Positions 7,799 to 18,100 of a DNA stretch of 45,310 bases are shown in pieces. The stretch is from contig NZ_KE951414.1 of NCBI RefSeq assembly GCF_000466165.1, positions 1 through 45,310 on the forward strand, given 5' to 3'. The position numbers and the translations under genes were made by a program. Source of the DNA: Actinobaculum sp. oral taxon 183 str. F0552 (GTDB lineage: Bacteria; Actinomycetota; Actinomycetes; Actinomycetales; Actinomycetaceae). The notes under the pieces were generated by a model, which was given only the letters and a program-made list of their open reading frames with translations, did not search any database and was not told where the DNA came from. Numbering within the stretch: the first letter of the stretch is position 1; the number at the start of each line of letters is the position of its first letter.

Positions 7799-8629
7799 GT
7801 GATCGAATTCGAATCGGTAGCCAAGACCTACCGGGGCGGAGCAGTCGCCGTGGCCGACTTCTCCTTGACGATCCCCTCCCACCGCACTGTCGTGCTCGTC
7901 GGGTCCTCGGGCTCGGGCAAGACCACGCTCCTGCGCATGGTCAACCGCATGGTCGACCCGACCAGCGGCCACGTCCTCATCGACGACGAGGACGTCCGGG
8001 ACGCGAACCCCGTCCGCCTGCGCCGATCCATCGGGTACGTGCTGCAGACCGGCGGGCTTCTGCCGCACCGCACGGTGGCCGACAACGTCGCCACGGTTCG
8101 CGTGCTCAACGGCGAATCCCGCAGGAAGGCCCGAGCCGGCGCGGCGGAGCTCCTCGAACGAGTCGGCCTGGATCCCTCGCTCGGCTCTCGATATCCCGCG
8201 CAGCTGTCCGGCGGACAGCAGCAGAGGGTCGGCGTGGCGCGCGCCCTGGCCACCGACCCCAACATCCTGCTGATGGACGAGCCCTTCGGCGCCGTCGACC
8301 CGATCGTGCGTCGTGAGCTCCAAGACGAACTCCTGCGCCTGCAGGCCGAACTCGGCAAGACCATCCTCTTCGTCACCCACGACATCGAGGAGGCCTTCCG
8401 GCTCGGCGACGAGGTCGTGGTCCTCAAGGAGGGCGGGCGGATCGCCCAGCGCGGCACGCCCGAGCGGATCCTCGCCGAGCCCGCGGACGAATTCGTCAGG
8501 GACTTCATCGGCTCCGACCGCGCCGACGTGCAGCTGGAAGTGCGCAGCGTAGGCGGAAGGAACGTCGTGGTCGATCCCGATGGGCGCCCCGTGGGCGTTC
8601 TGGGAACCGAGCGGCGGGAGGGCTCGTGA
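7799..8629 (+). CDS. opuCA: Compatible-solute (glycine betaine/choline-type) ABC transporter ATP-binding protein
   Basis: 276 aa from a GTG. ATPase subunit that powers osmoprotectant uptake through the two following permeases. Walker A is GSSGSGKT (35-42), the Q-loop follows at about Gln83, the signature is LSGGQQQR (136-143), Walker B is LLMDEP (157-162) and the switch histidine is His194. The short domain after about residue 225 is smaller than in OpuCA/OpuAA proteins with paired CBS domains, so ionic-strength sensing by CBS is absent. Its stop overlaps the next start (GTGA). First gene of a four-gene operon. Confidence 0.9.
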   Translation: MIEFESVAKTYRGGAVAVADFSLTIPSHRTVVLVGSSGSGKTTLLRMVNRMVDPTSGHVLIDDEDVRDANPVRLRRSIGYVLQTGGLLPHRTVADNVATVRVLNGESRRKARAGAAELLERVGLDPSLGSRYPAQLSGGQQQRVGVARALATDPNILLMDEPFGAVDPIVRRELQDELLRLQAELGKTILFVTHDIEEAFRLGDEVVVLKEGGRIAQRGTPERILAEPADEFVRDFIGSDRADVQLEVRSVGGRNVVVDPDGRPVGVLGTERREGS

Positions 8630-9276
8630 ACTGGCTCTCCTACAATTGGCAGTGGGCCGGGGACCTGGCCGCCACGCACCTGTACCTGTCCGCGTCGGCC
8701 GTCGTCATCGCGGTGCTCGTCGCCGTCCCGCTCGGACGGCTCGCCTTCCGCTTCCCCAAACTGGGAGGGGCCCTGCTGAGCGCGGCGACGCTGATATACG
8801 CCGTCCCCTCGCTGCCGCTCCTGTTCGTCGTCCCGATCCTCATCGGGACGCCGCTGAGATCCTCGACTACGATCATCGCGGCCCTCGCCCTGTACGGCGC
8901 CGCGCTGCTCGTCCGCACCGCCGCCGACGCCTTCAACGCCGTCGACCCGATCGTGCGCGACAGCGCGGTGGCCCTCGGCTATTCGCGCACGAGGATCCTC
9001 TGGGGGGTGGACCTGCCCCTGGCCACCCCCGTCCTCGTGTCGGGGATCCGGGTGGTGACGGTCTCGACCGTCGGGCTCGTGACGATCGGCGCCCTCATCG
9101 GCATCCCGAGTCTCGGCACGCTCCTGACCGACGGGTTCAAACGGGACATCATGGCCGAGGTCGGCACCGGCATCGCGGCGACGGTCCTGCTGGCCCTCGT
9201 CCTGGACGCCGTCGTGCTGCTGGCCGGGCGCGCCCTGACTCCGTGGATGAGAGCCGTGGGGAGGGTTGCGGCATGA
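8626..9276 (+). CDS. opuCB: Compatible-solute ABC transporter permease 1
   Basis: 216 aa, GTG start overlapping the ATPase stop (GTGA). Integral membrane permease of the OpuC/OsmW type with about five to six helices, including LYLSASAVVIAVLVAVPLG, LLSAATLIYAVPSLPLLFVV and AATVLLALVLDAVVLLAG. The EAA-like loop that contacts the ATPase is in the stretch around DSAVALGYSRTRILWGVDLPLATP. The gene pair here has two separate permease proteins, which with a lipoprotein receptor is the OpuC/OsmVWXY arrangement. Its stop overlaps the next start (ATGA). Confidence 0.88.
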   Translation: MNWLSYNWQWAGDLAATHLYLSASAVVIAVLVAVPLGRLAFRFPKLGGALLSAATLIYAVPSLPLLFVVPILIGTPLRSSTTIIAALALYGAALLVRTAADAFNAVDPIVRDSAVALGYSRTRILWGVDLPLATPVLVSGIRVVTVSTVGLVTIGALIGIPSLGTLLTDGFKRDIMAEVGTGIAATVLLALVLDAVVLLAGRALTPWMRAVGRVAA

Positions 9277-9941
9277 ACTACCTCCGCCAAGCCTTCTCCT
9301 GGCTGACCGACTCGTCCAACTGGTCCGGCGCCTCGGGCATTCCCGCGCGAATCGGCGAGCATCTGCTCATCACGGCCATCGTCGTCGGGCTCGCGGCCGC
9401 GATAGCGGTGCCTGTGGGCGTGCTCGTCGGCCACACTCGGCGCGGGGCGGCCGCCGTGGGCGCGGTCACCGGCGCCGCCCGATCCATCCCGACCCTCGGC
9501 CTGCTCACGGTCTTCGGGCTCGCCTTCGGCATCGGCCTCAAGGCCCCCGTGCTCGCGCTCGTCATCCTGGCGATCCCCTCGCTGCTGGCGGGAACCTACG
9601 CGGGGATACAGGCCATCGACCCGGCCATCCCCTCGGCCGCGAAAGCCGTGGGGATGAGCCCGGCCCAGGTCATCGGGAAAGTCGAAATCCCGCTCGCCCT
9701 GCCCGTGATCGTCGGCGGGATCCGAGCCGCGGTGCTCCAGGTGATAGCCACCGCGACGCTCGCCGCCTACATCTCGGACACCGGGCTCGGCCGGTATCTG
9801 TTCTCCGGTCTCAAATCGCGGGACTACACCCAGATGCTCGGAGGCGCGTTCGTGGTCATCCTCCTCGCGCTGCTCATGGAGGTCATCCTGGCGAGCCTCC
9901 AACGAGCTGCCACCCGCATCGCCGATCCAACCGGTAAGTGA
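9273..9941 (+). CDS. opuCD: Compatible-solute ABC transporter permease 2
   Basis: 222 aa from the ATG that overlaps the previous stop. Second permease, paralogous to the first: ITAIVVGLAAAIAVPVGVLVGH, SIPTLGLLTVFGLAFGIG, ALVILAIPSLLAGTYAGI and a C-terminal helix. The conserved OpuC-type segment PTLGLLTVFGLA and the EAA-like loop AAKAVGMSPAQVIGKVEIPLALP are clear. It should form a heterodimer with permease 1 in the membrane. The gene ends 41 bases before the binding-protein gene. Confidence 0.9.
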   Translation: MNYLRQAFSWLTDSSNWSGASGIPARIGEHLLITAIVVGLAAAIAVPVGVLVGHTRRGAAAVGAVTGAARSIPTLGLLTVFGLAFGIGLKAPVLALVILAIPSLLAGTYAGIQAIDPAIPSAAKAVGMSPAQVIGKVEIPLALPVIVGGIRAAVLQVIATATLAAYISDTGLGRYLFSGLKSRDYTQMLGGAFVVILLALLMEVILASLQRAATRIADPTGK

Positions 9942-9982
9942 TCCGGTCGGCGCACGAGACCCGGCTCCCAGGGAGAATTCAC

Positions 9983-10888
9983 GTGAACACTAAAACCATC
10001 GCCTTCGCGGCGGCATTCCTCCTCGGCCTGGCGTGCACGCTCACGGGGTGCTCGAACCGAGACCCGTTGCGGGGAGGCGGCGGGTCCGGCGACGGCACGA
10101 TCGTGGTCGGCTCGCAGGACTATTACTCCAACGAGATCATCGCCGAGATCTACGCCCAGGCCCTCGAAGAGAAGGGATACTCCGTCGACCGTCAGTTCCT
10201 CATCGGGCAGCGCGAGGTGTACATGCCCGAAGTGGAGTCCGGGCGCATCGGCGTCATTCCCGAATACACGGGAAGCCTCCTCCAGTACTACAGGAAGAAC
10301 GCCGCCTCGGCCGACGCCGGCCAGATCCACGAGCAGCTCGCCAAGGCGCTGCCCAAGGGCCTGACCCTGCTCGACCAGTCGGAGGCGACCGACCAGGATT
10401 CCTACGTCGTGACCAAGGAATTCGCCAAGAAGCACTCTTTGGAGAGCATCGGGGACCTGGCGCGGGTCCGCGGGCTGAAACTCGGCGGGAACTCCGAACT
10501 GGAGACGAGGCCCTTCGGTCCGAAAGGCCTGAAAAGCGTCTACGGCGTGGACGCGACGTTCACTCCCATCGAGGATTCGGGCGGGCCGCTCACCCTCAAG
10601 GCTCTGCGGAGCGGACAGGTCCAAGTCGTCAACATCTTCTCGGCCAACCCCGCGCTCGACGCCGGAGACCTCGTGGTCCTGAAGGACCCGAAGAAGATGT
10701 TCATGCCCTCGCATGTCGTGCCTTTGACATCGGGGAAGCTGCCCGCCGGCGCGGCCGCGGTGCTCAACCGGATCTCAGCCGAATTGACCGCCGAGGACCT
10801 CGTTTCCATGAATGCGGAATCCGTGGACAAAGGCAAGCCGGCTGCCACTATCGCCTCCGACTGGCTGGAGAAGCACGATGTCGCGTAA
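9983..10888 (+). CDS. opuCC: Osmoprotectant-binding lipoprotein (QAT family substrate-binding protein)
   Basis: 301 aa from a GTG at 9983 with GGGAGA just upstream; an upstream ATG would place 15 charged residues before the signal peptide. The lipobox is LTGC with Cys23. The mature part fits the OpuAC/OsmX fold: IVVGSQDYYSNEIIAEIYAQALEEKGY, PEYTGSLLQYY, LTLLDQSEATDQDSYVVTKEFA and LKDPKKMFMPSHVVPL. The aromatic residues expected to cage a quaternary ammonium group are present in these segments, but substrate choice (betaine, choline, carnitine) cannot be told. Last gene of the operon. Confidence 0.9.
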   Translation: MNTKTIAFAAAFLLGLACTLTGCSNRDPLRGGGGSGDGTIVVGSQDYYSNEIIAEIYAQALEEKGYSVDRQFLIGQREVYMPEVESGRIGVIPEYTGSLLQYYRKNAASADAGQIHEQLAKALPKGLTLLDQSEATDQDSYVVTKEFAKKHSLESIGDLARVRGLKLGGNSELETRPFGPKGLKSVYGVDATFTPIEDSGGPLTLKALRSGQVQVVNIFSANPALDAGDLVVLKDPKKMFMPSHVVPLTSGKLPAGAAAVLNRISAELTAEDLVSMNAESVDKGKPAATIASDWLEKHDVA

Positions 10889-10926
10889 CCCGTGACGTCG
10901 CCGTGGTCCGTGCCACGTGCGGTGGC

Positions 10927-11298
10927 TCAGGCGAATCCGGTCGCCTCCGGGCCGGCCGTGTGTTCGGGCCGTGGAGCCGCGTGCTCGGGCCGTGGAACCG
11001 CCTTCTCCGGCTGCGGAGTCTCCGCCTGGGAGGCCGCATTCTCCGGCTGGGAGAGTCCCGGCACGGAGGCTGTCCTCTCCGGCCGAGGGACGGAGTGTCT
11101 GCGCTGCCCCTTGGCCGTGGCCGCGAGCGCCGACGCCTCGGCTTCCAGGATCCTGCGCCTCGCGTTCGCCAGGCGGCAGGCGGCGTGCAGGAAGCGGACG
11201 AGGGCGACGGAGACGACGACCGTGACCACCGTCAGCACGATGATGAATACGGGAAACGCCAGCAGTTCCATGTATCCGATGAGATTATTCCAGGACAA
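10927..11298 (-). CDS. Small single-pass membrane protein with Pro/Glu-rich repeat tail
   Basis: 123 aa from a TTG at 11298, chosen because AAGGAG lies about 6 bases upstream; an ATG at 11322 would cover that site. A short N-terminus (SWNNLIGYMELL) precedes one long hydrophobic helix, AFPVFIIVLTVVTVVVSVALV, then a basic patch RRR and an Ala/Glu helix. The C-terminal third is an imperfect PRPEHxA / QPExAxxQ repeat, probably disordered and cytoplasmic. I do not recognise the family. It is divergent from the downstream protease gene and converges on the opuC operon. Confidence 0.6.
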   Translation of the reverse strand: MSWNNLIGYMELLAFPVFIIVLTVVTVVVSVALVRFLHAACRLANARRRILEAEASALAATAKGQRRHSVPRPERTASVPGLSQPENAASQAETPQPEKAVPRPEHAAPRPEHTAGPEATGFA

Positions 11299-11540
11299 GG
11301 CGACTCCTTCAGTGGTGCGCATTCGTTCCGGCGAACGATTCCGTCAATCGAGTCTACGGGAAATCGGCGTCTGCCCCTGTCGGCCCGTGCCGGAACCCTC
11401 GCGCCGATCGCATGCACGCCCGTCGCCGATTGCACGCCCCTCAGCCGACTGCCCTGCCGGCGCGTCGGGGGTGCGCATGCTAGCCTGGCCCGCGGAGCAG
11501 TGGACGCGCGCGTCGATCGGAAAGGGCTGACATCGTAAAT

Positions 11541-13439
11541 ATGAGGCGACAATGGCGTTATGGTGCGTTCGCACTCGTGGCCGGGATGACACTGTCCCTT
11601 CTGGCGACGGCACCGCCTCCGCCCGCCCCGATTCCCCGCCCGCTGGCCGAAGGCGGCCGGCAGAGCCTCGACCGGCGCGCCCGCGACCATGTCGGCGGGA
11701 ACGGTTACTGGACGAAGGACCGCCTTCGGCGCGCCTTCCGCGGCGGCGAGCGCGCGAAGGACGGCTCCGGCCCCGTCGTCGACATCGACGACCCGAAGCT
11801 CTCCGGCTACAAGCTCGGCGAGGGGAAGATGGGGGAGGGCTACAATTTCGCGGGCATCCCGCAGATCGGAACGTTCTTCTTCAGGACCGGCCCGGTCTCG
11901 ACCGCCCAGGTCCACACGTGTTCGGGAGCCGTCGTCAACTCCCCGTCCGGGACGATCGTCATTTCGGCGGCGCACTGCTGGTACGGGGTCAACGCCCAGT
12001 CGATCGTCTTCATTCCCCAGTTCACCTTGGTCCACGGCCGGCCTCAGGCCCCCTACGGGGTTTGGGAGATGTCCGGGACGAAGATCTACATCGATCCGCG
12101 CTACGGCAAGGGCTCGGGCAACGGCGTCGCCTACGACGTCGCGATCCTGACCGCCGCCCCGAACGTGGCCAACCAGACGATTCAGGACGTCGCGGGCGGG
12201 CTCGACATGGCCATCGACTCGGCCACTCAGCTGTCCGAAGTCGAGATCGTCGGATACCCCGAAAGCGACTCGAGCGACCACACGTACACGACCGCCTACC
12301 CTCGGCACTGCCGGAACGCGACGACGACTTACACGGAGGCGGGCGCGAAATTCTTCGACATCGCCTGCACGGGGATGGCGGCGGGGATATCGGGCGGCCC
12401 TTGGCTCGTACGCGACCAGTCGAACTCGTGGAAGATCGTGGCCATCACCGGCGGAGGACAGGACGGCGGCGGATACACGGACGACGAATCCGTCGGCGTG
12501 CCGATGACGGCCAACGTCTCCGCGCTCATACGGAAGGCCGAGCGCTTCGAGCCCGGCGAGGGCCGCGACTGGTCGCAGGCCCGGCTGATGGCCGCGGGCG
12601 ACTTCGGCGCGGTCGAGAGCAGCGACGACCTCGTCGTCACATGGCTGGACGGGAAATCCGATCTCTACCTCGGTTCGGGCAACGTCAAGTCCCCCTTCAT
12701 GGGGGTCAAGCGCGTGTGGGAGGACGCCGCGTCCTCTCTGCGCATGATAACCACGGCGGACCTGGACGGGTCGGGCCGCGACGATCTCGTGACCCTCTCC
12801 TGGGACGGAAGCGTCCACCTCATCCAGGACCCGGGAAGCGGTTCGCGGCGCAGACTGCACCTCAACAGGAACGATCCCCTCACCTGGGTCAACGCACGCC
12901 AGATCGTCGGCGGCGATTTCAGCCCCGACGGCGATCGGAAGAAGGACGATCTCCTCGTCGTCTGGGCCGACGGCACGACCTCCGTCTACCTCCACGTCTC
13001 CAAGCACGGGCTGTCCAAGGACCACCGCTGGCCGATCGGCGGGCTCGCGGGCCTGAAAGGGAGCGCCGGAGGGAAGGACGGGCCGCTGGCGGGCGGAGTC
13101 AAGGGGCCCATCACCGCGGGGAACTTCGGCGGAGGCAGCCTCACCGACGTGATGGTCGTCGGGCGCGGCAAGGACGGCAGGACACGCGCATGGCTCATCA
13201 CCGACGACCCTCCCAAGGGCGGCCTGCCGGTTTACCGCATCACCGAGTACGACCTCGAGGCGGCCGGGATCGACCCGGCAGACGTCGTGGCGACGGCTGC
13301 GGGGAATTTCGACGACAAAGCCACCACGTCGGACGTCATGATCGGCACGCGCAACGCCGGCCTGTACGCGCTCAGCGGCGTCAGCGTCGGCAAGACGCCG
13401 ACTCGAGGCGATCTGACGACCGTCGTCGCCCCGCAGTGA
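11541..13439 (+). CDS. Secreted trypsin-like serine protease with C-terminal VCBS/FG-GAP-like repeats
   Basis: 632 aa. A signal peptide (YGAFALVAGMTLSLLATA) is followed by a Pro-rich segment and a propeptide-like stretch. The catalytic triad is visible: His145 in ISAAHC, Asp199 in YDVAIL and Ser284 in GISGGP. The last replaces the usual GDSGGP, as seen in other actinobacterial V8/trypsin-type enzymes. A cysteine in front of the His loop (Cys127) probably pairs with Cys146. From about residue 340 several repeats of the type AAGDFGAVESSDDLVVTW, TADLDGSGRDDLVTLSW and GGDFSPDGDRKKDDLLVVW form a predicted beta-propeller. Weak AAAGGG upstream of the start. No cell-wall anchor, so it is probably released. 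Substrate unknown. Confidence 0.85.
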   Translation: MRRQWRYGAFALVAGMTLSLLATAPPPPAPIPRPLAEGGRQSLDRRARDHVGGNGYWTKDRLRRAFRGGERAKDGSGPVVDIDDPKLSGYKLGEGKMGEGYNFAGIPQIGTFFFRTGPVSTAQVHTCSGAVVNSPSGTIVISAAHCWYGVNAQSIVFIPQFTLVHGRPQAPYGVWEMSGTKIYIDPRYGKGSGNGVAYDVAILTAAPNVANQTIQDVAGGLDMAIDSATQLSEVEIVGYPESDSSDHTYTTAYPRHCRNATTTYTEAGAKFFDIACTGMAAGISGGPWLVRDQSNSWKIVAITGGGQDGGGYTDDESVGVPMTANVSALIRKAERFEPGEGRDWSQARLMAAGDFGAVESSDDLVVTWLDGKSDLYLGSGNVKSPFMGVKRVWEDAASSLRMITTADLDGSGRDDLVTLSWDGSVHLIQDPGSGSRRRLHLNRNDPLTWVNARQIVGGDFSPDGDRKKDDLLVVWADGTTSVYLHVSKHGLSKDHRWPIGGLAGLKGSAGGKDGPLAGGVKGPITAGNFGGGSLTDVMVVGRGKDGRTRAWLITDDPPKGGLPVYRITEYDLEAAGIDPADVVATAAGNFDDKATTSDVMIGTRNAGLYALSGVSVGKTPTRGDLTTVVAPQ

Positions 13440-13695
13440 GGCGGCCGGAGCATCCCGGAGGCGCCGAAAGAGGCGGCCCGGTGAGCCCGCTGAGCGCTCC
13501 GGCGGCATCCCGGCGCGGCGGAGAAGGCAGTGCCTCGGCCGGGGGCGGTCCGGTGAACTTGTGCCATTTGGGGTGTCCCGAACCGGAGGAGACGTCGGGA
13601 GAGGCCGCGCTCGGGGGAGTTCTGCCGCGTTTGGGACCCGGCGAGTGCGCTTCGCGCCTGCAAGCCACTAGGCTGGGTTGGGAGAGTGAGGTGGG

Positions 13696-15246
13696 ATGAA
13701 CAGGACACGAGTCTTCAGCGTTGCGGCGTCGGTGTCGTTGGCGCTCGCCGCGTGCACGTCGACGCCGTCCGATTCGCCCACCTCCCCCTCGCGGGCGTCG
13801 GCGGCGTCGCGGGGGCCGTCGGCTTCCTCGGCCAAGGGACTGGCCCCCGGCGTGGAAGGCATGGACCTCGCCTTGGAGTTCAAGGAAAAGGGGGTGGGCG
13901 AACTGGCCGACGCGGTGACGGACGGGAAGGTCGTCGCCACGATACGCAACGATCTGTCGCGGTCCACCCACACCGTCACCGGCTACTCGGTGAAGACCGG
14001 CAAGAAGATGTGGACGGTCAAGGACGAGGGATGGCTGGAGTGCACTCGGACCTCGCCGATCGTCTGCCAGACCACAGTGTACGAGGAGGGCGACCGGACG
14101 GTCACCGACGCCAGCATCCTCACGCTGTCCTCGGGCAAGACCGTCGCCCTCAAGGTCGGCCCGAACGGGAAGTTCGTGTTCGCCGGCACACACGAAGACA
14201 TCGCCTATTTCCTGACGTGGGAGGGCACCGAGGACATCCACATGACCGGCTTCGACAAGACGGGCGCCCCCGTCGCCGACAAGAACCTCAAGATCTCCGC
14301 CCCGAAGAGCACTGTGAAACACGGCGTCAAGGCGGATATGTCCGGCCCCTACGCCTCGGTGCGCACCGAGGACGAGTCCGGTGTGTACGTGGCGGGGCGC
14401 AACGGCTACGGGCCGCTTCCCGTCACGGGGCCGTGCATCGCTGTGCGCGACGGCGCGGTCTGCCAGGTCGAGGGCGGCATCGTCGGGGTTCACCCCAATT
14501 CCAAGGAAGCGTGGCGGATCGACACGTCCGTGACCGTCGTTCCGTCCTCCGTGATCTCGGAGCTCACGCTCGCCAAGGCCGAGAAGCTGCTCCAGGGGGC
14601 GCTGTCCAACTCGGTGGGCACCGCCTCGGGGCCCACCGACGACCACAAGCCCGAGGCCTCGGAGACGCCTTCGCCGAGCCCTTCCCCATCGCCGTCGACG
14701 AGGCCTTCGCCGTCCGCGAGTGGGACGTCCCCGTCGGGGAAGGCGTCGCGGCCGAGCCCGTCCGGATCGCGCGCGTCCCATTCGTCCAACCCGTCCTCCC
14801 GCCCGTCCCGCATGCCGACTCCCGACGAGACGGCCACCTCGCAGGCCCGGCCCGGAGAGGAGAATTACCTCGTCTCCCTGGCGTCGGGTCCGGGGCTGGT
14901 GAAGAGGACGGACGGCGGGAACCTCGTCTTCCCGGGCGGCGGAGTGGTCAGCCTGGGCACGTCGAGTCTTGTGGACTTCGACGTCCGCCACAGCATCGCC
15001 GTGGTCAACGCGAAACAGCGCGCCGCTTCCCGCGGCGAGGCCTCCGGCCCGGCTGTGCTCAGCTCGACGCTCGCCGACAGGCGCGGCAAAGTCCTGGCGA
15101 ACCTGGGCGCCGACAAGGCGAACCGCATCCTCGCGAACGCCTCCGGCGGCGACATCCTCAAGCCTTTCACCTTCGCCTGGCAGGGCGACACCCTCGTCTT
15201 CGTCGATGCGGTCAACGGCGTCGTGGGCGTCTACACGGAGAAGTAG
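13696..15246 (+). CDS. Lipoprotein with PQQ-like beta-propeller strands and Ser/Pro-rich insert
   Basis: 516 aa. Lipoprotein signal with lipobox LAAC, Cys20, then a Ser/Thr/Pro linker. The body has alternating strands such as VTGYSVKTGKKMWTVKDEGW and CIAVRDGAVCQVEGGIVGV that resemble PQQ/WD-type propeller blades. Residues about 325-390 are a low-complexity Ser-Pro insert (SPSPSPSPST and variants) that splits the propeller, and blades resume to the C-terminus. GAGGTGGG precedes the ATG and TAGGCT at 13669-13674 could be the -10. The function is unknown; a surface binding or scaffold role is inference. Confidence 0.75.
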   Translation: MNRTRVFSVAASVSLALAACTSTPSDSPTSPSRASAASRGPSASSAKGLAPGVEGMDLALEFKEKGVGELADAVTDGKVVATIRNDLSRSTHTVTGYSVKTGKKMWTVKDEGWLECTRTSPIVCQTTVYEEGDRTVTDASILTLSSGKTVALKVGPNGKFVFAGTHEDIAYFLTWEGTEDIHMTGFDKTGAPVADKNLKISAPKSTVKHGVKADMSGPYASVRTEDESGVYVAGRNGYGPLPVTGPCIAVRDGAVCQVEGGIVGVHPNSKEAWRIDTSVTVVPSSVISELTLAKAEKLLQGALSNSVGTASGPTDDHKPEASETPSPSPSPSPSTRPSPSASGTSPSGKASRPSPSGSRASHSSNPSSRPSRMPTPDETATSQARPGEENYLVSLASGPGLVKRTDGGNLVFPGGGVVSLGTSSLVDFDVRHSIAVVNAKQRAASRGEASGPAVLSSTLADRRGKVLANLGADKANRILANASGGDILKPFTFAWQGDTLVFVDAVNGVVGVYTEK

Positions 15247-15286
15247 ACGGTGGAAGCGGAAGCGATCGTGAAGAGAGGCGGCGGAC

Positions 15287-15670
15287 ATGCCCGATAGCGT
15301 CCGGGTGGACGTCTGGCTGTGGAGTGTCAGGCAGTGCAAGACTAGGACGTTGGCGACCACGGCCTGCAAAGCCGGCCACGTGCGCGTCAACGGCGAGACG
15401 GCCAAACCCGCCGCGTCCGTGAAGGTCGGCGACGAGGTCCGCTACAGAGTGCAGGGGTTCGACAGGATCCTCAAGGTCACCGCCCTTATCGTCAAGCGCA
15501 CGAGTGCCCCGCTGGCCCGTGAATGCTACGAGGACCTCACCCCTGAGCGTCCGCGCGTCTATTTGCCCGTCATGGCCAGGAAGCGGGGAACGGGCCGCCC
15601 GACGAAGAAGGAACGCCGCGAACTCGACCGATTGACCGGCCGTGACGCCAATTTCGGGCATCGAGGCTGA
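15287..15670 (+). CDS. S4-domain RNA-binding protein (HslR/Hsp15-like)
   Basis: 127 aa. The S4 fold is clear in residues 5-65: VRVDVWLWSVRQCKTRTLATTACKAGHVRVNG followed by KVGDEVRYRV. The tail after residue 70 is basic (ARKRGTGRPTKKERRELDRL), as in Hsp15, which binds stalled 50S subunits carrying nascent chains. It begins 40 bases after the lipoprotein stop, with GAGAGGCGG upstream, and may be co-transcribed with it. Assignment to the Hsp15 subgroup is from architecture; the exact RNA target is unknown. Confidence 0.88.
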   Translation: MPDSVRVDVWLWSVRQCKTRTLATTACKAGHVRVNGETAKPAASVKVGDEVRYRVQGFDRILKVTALIVKRTSAPLARECYEDLTPERPRVYLPVMARKRGTGRPTKKERRELDRLTGRDANFGHRG

Positions 15671-15751
15671 ATCTCCCCGTCGGTGCCCTGGCCGCGAACG
15701 GCAGAGCGCTCTGTCGGTTCGAGCCTCGCGTGGATCTGAAAAGGAAATGCA

Positions 15752-16020
15752 ATGTCAAAACGTTTTATTTCTCTATTAAAACCACGATAGCAATCGTTTC
15801 GCTTTTGATTGTATCTTGGTTTTATTTTAGTAAGCATACTTTTCGACTCAGCGGCATAAAATATTATAAATGTAATTCACTTGCTTGGAGGCATTTTGAT
15901 GAAAGTTTTTCATTAATCAGCGGATTAGATATTTATAATTCAAATTATGTGAATAACTATATGAAAAAATATTCAAGTTGGAATCTATCGGATCAAGAAG
16001 TGCGCAAGTATATATTGTAA
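15752..16020 (+). pseudogene. AT-rich small membrane protein gene with a frameshift in an A-run
   Basis: A strongly AT-rich block inside GC-rich DNA. The best start is the ATG at 15752, with AAGGAA 5 bases upstream. That frame reads MSKRFISLLKPR and stops at 15788-15790. A second frame, joined through the AAAA run at 15778-15781, carries on as TTIAIVSLLIVSWFYFSKHTFRLSG to a stop at 16018-16020. One extra A would fuse them into a protein of about 90 aa with one TM helix. So this is either a frameshifted gene, a sequencing error, or slippage. No family is recognised. The composition suggests horizontal origin. A GTG at 15730 opens the second frame but lacks a ribosome binding site. Confidence 0.5.
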
Positions 16021-16071
16021 GGTTGTAATCTTGCACGGGATGATCGCCGGACTCTTATAACGATCTTCTCA

Positions 16072-17497
<1,426 letters not shown>

Positions 17498-17499
17498 GG

Positions 17500-17823
17500 A
17501 TGCAAGGTCGCTGGGATCGCGAGGCGTCGCCGAAATGCGACGCGAGGCAGAATGTCGATGAGCTGGTCGAGCACTCGGCGCGACTGGCTCAGGCCGACGA
17601 TGAGATGCGCTGGGCTCTCATCCAAGCGCGCAAGGAGGCCGGCCTCTCGCAGCGAGACGTCGCCGACGTGATGGGTGTGGAGCAGTCGGCGGTCGCCGCG
17701 TTCGAGAGCCAGGACGACGACCCTCGCCTGTCCACCCTGCGTCGCTACGCGCTCGCTGTCGGGGCGAGTGTGGAACACCGCGTGACGACGTCGTGCCATA
17801 CGTCCTTTGAGTCGGAGGCCTGA
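17500..17823 (+). CDS. XRE-family helix-turn-helix DNA-binding protein
   Basis: 107 aa from the ATG two bases after the nrdF stop. An HTH of the Cro/CI type covers residues about 39-90: ALIQARKEAGLSQRDVADVMGVEQSAVAAFES, with the recognition helix in VEQSAVAAFE, then the DPRLSTLRRYALAVGASVEHRV third-helix region seen in HigA-type antitoxins. No partner toxin is adjacent. The start overlaps the GAGG that could serve as its own ribosome site, so translation probably depends on read-through coupling from nrdF. It may be an orphan antitoxin or a small regulator. Confidence 0.72.
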   Translation: MQGRWDREASPKCDARQNVDELVEHSARLAQADDEMRWALIQARKEAGLSQRDVADVMGVEQSAVAAFESQDDDPRLSTLRRYALAVGASVEHRVTTSCHTSFESEA

Positions 17824-17848
17824 ACTCCTCAGGGTGTGGCGACGCGGC

Positions 17849-18100
17849 AAGAATGAAGAGCAGCGCATCGGGGGCGTTTGCAACGAGCTCGATCTGACCG
17901 AGGGCTGGAATCAGGGCGTCGCGGAAGCCCCCGATTACAGCATCGGCGAAGCCCTGATGAAAAGGCCTTGGAAAAGCTCTGACGAGCCTGGGCGGCCAGG
18001 TGCTGTCCCCGCCGAAACCGCTACCTGGAGGCTGGGACTTCTGAGGATTCAGGCCCTATACTTCATCGGAGCGGCGAAGGCAACTGCCGACGAAGAATGA
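17849..18100 (+). pseudogene. Decayed partial duplicate of the nrdF 3' end
   Basis: Three blocks match nrdF in order. 17849-17905 aligns without gaps to 17228-17284 (41 of 57 bases; NEEQ and ELxLTE shared). 18032-18048 is identical over 17 bases to 17485-17501, which spans the nrdF stop and the start of the XRE gene. 18059-18103 matches the codons for [15 protein letters not shown] (33 of 45 bases), but Trp is now TGA (18098-18100). The blocks are in different frames and order is partly broken, so this is a relic, not a gene. The copied unit crossed the nrdF-XRE junction, so it arose by duplication of this locus or of a close paralogue. Confidence 0.65.

Noticed and set aside
13381-15405. Long reverse-strand open frame under the propeller lipoprotein gene
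   Set aside because: Shadow of the forward gene, which has a signal peptide and a ribosome binding site.
17500-17823. Toxin-antitoxin pair
   Set aside because: Only an XRE/HigA-like protein is present; no toxin gene on either side.
17807-18100. A 97-aa open frame downstream of the XRE gene as a real gene
   Set aside because: Its sequence is explained by broken pieces of the nrdF 3' end, and it lacks a ribosome binding site.
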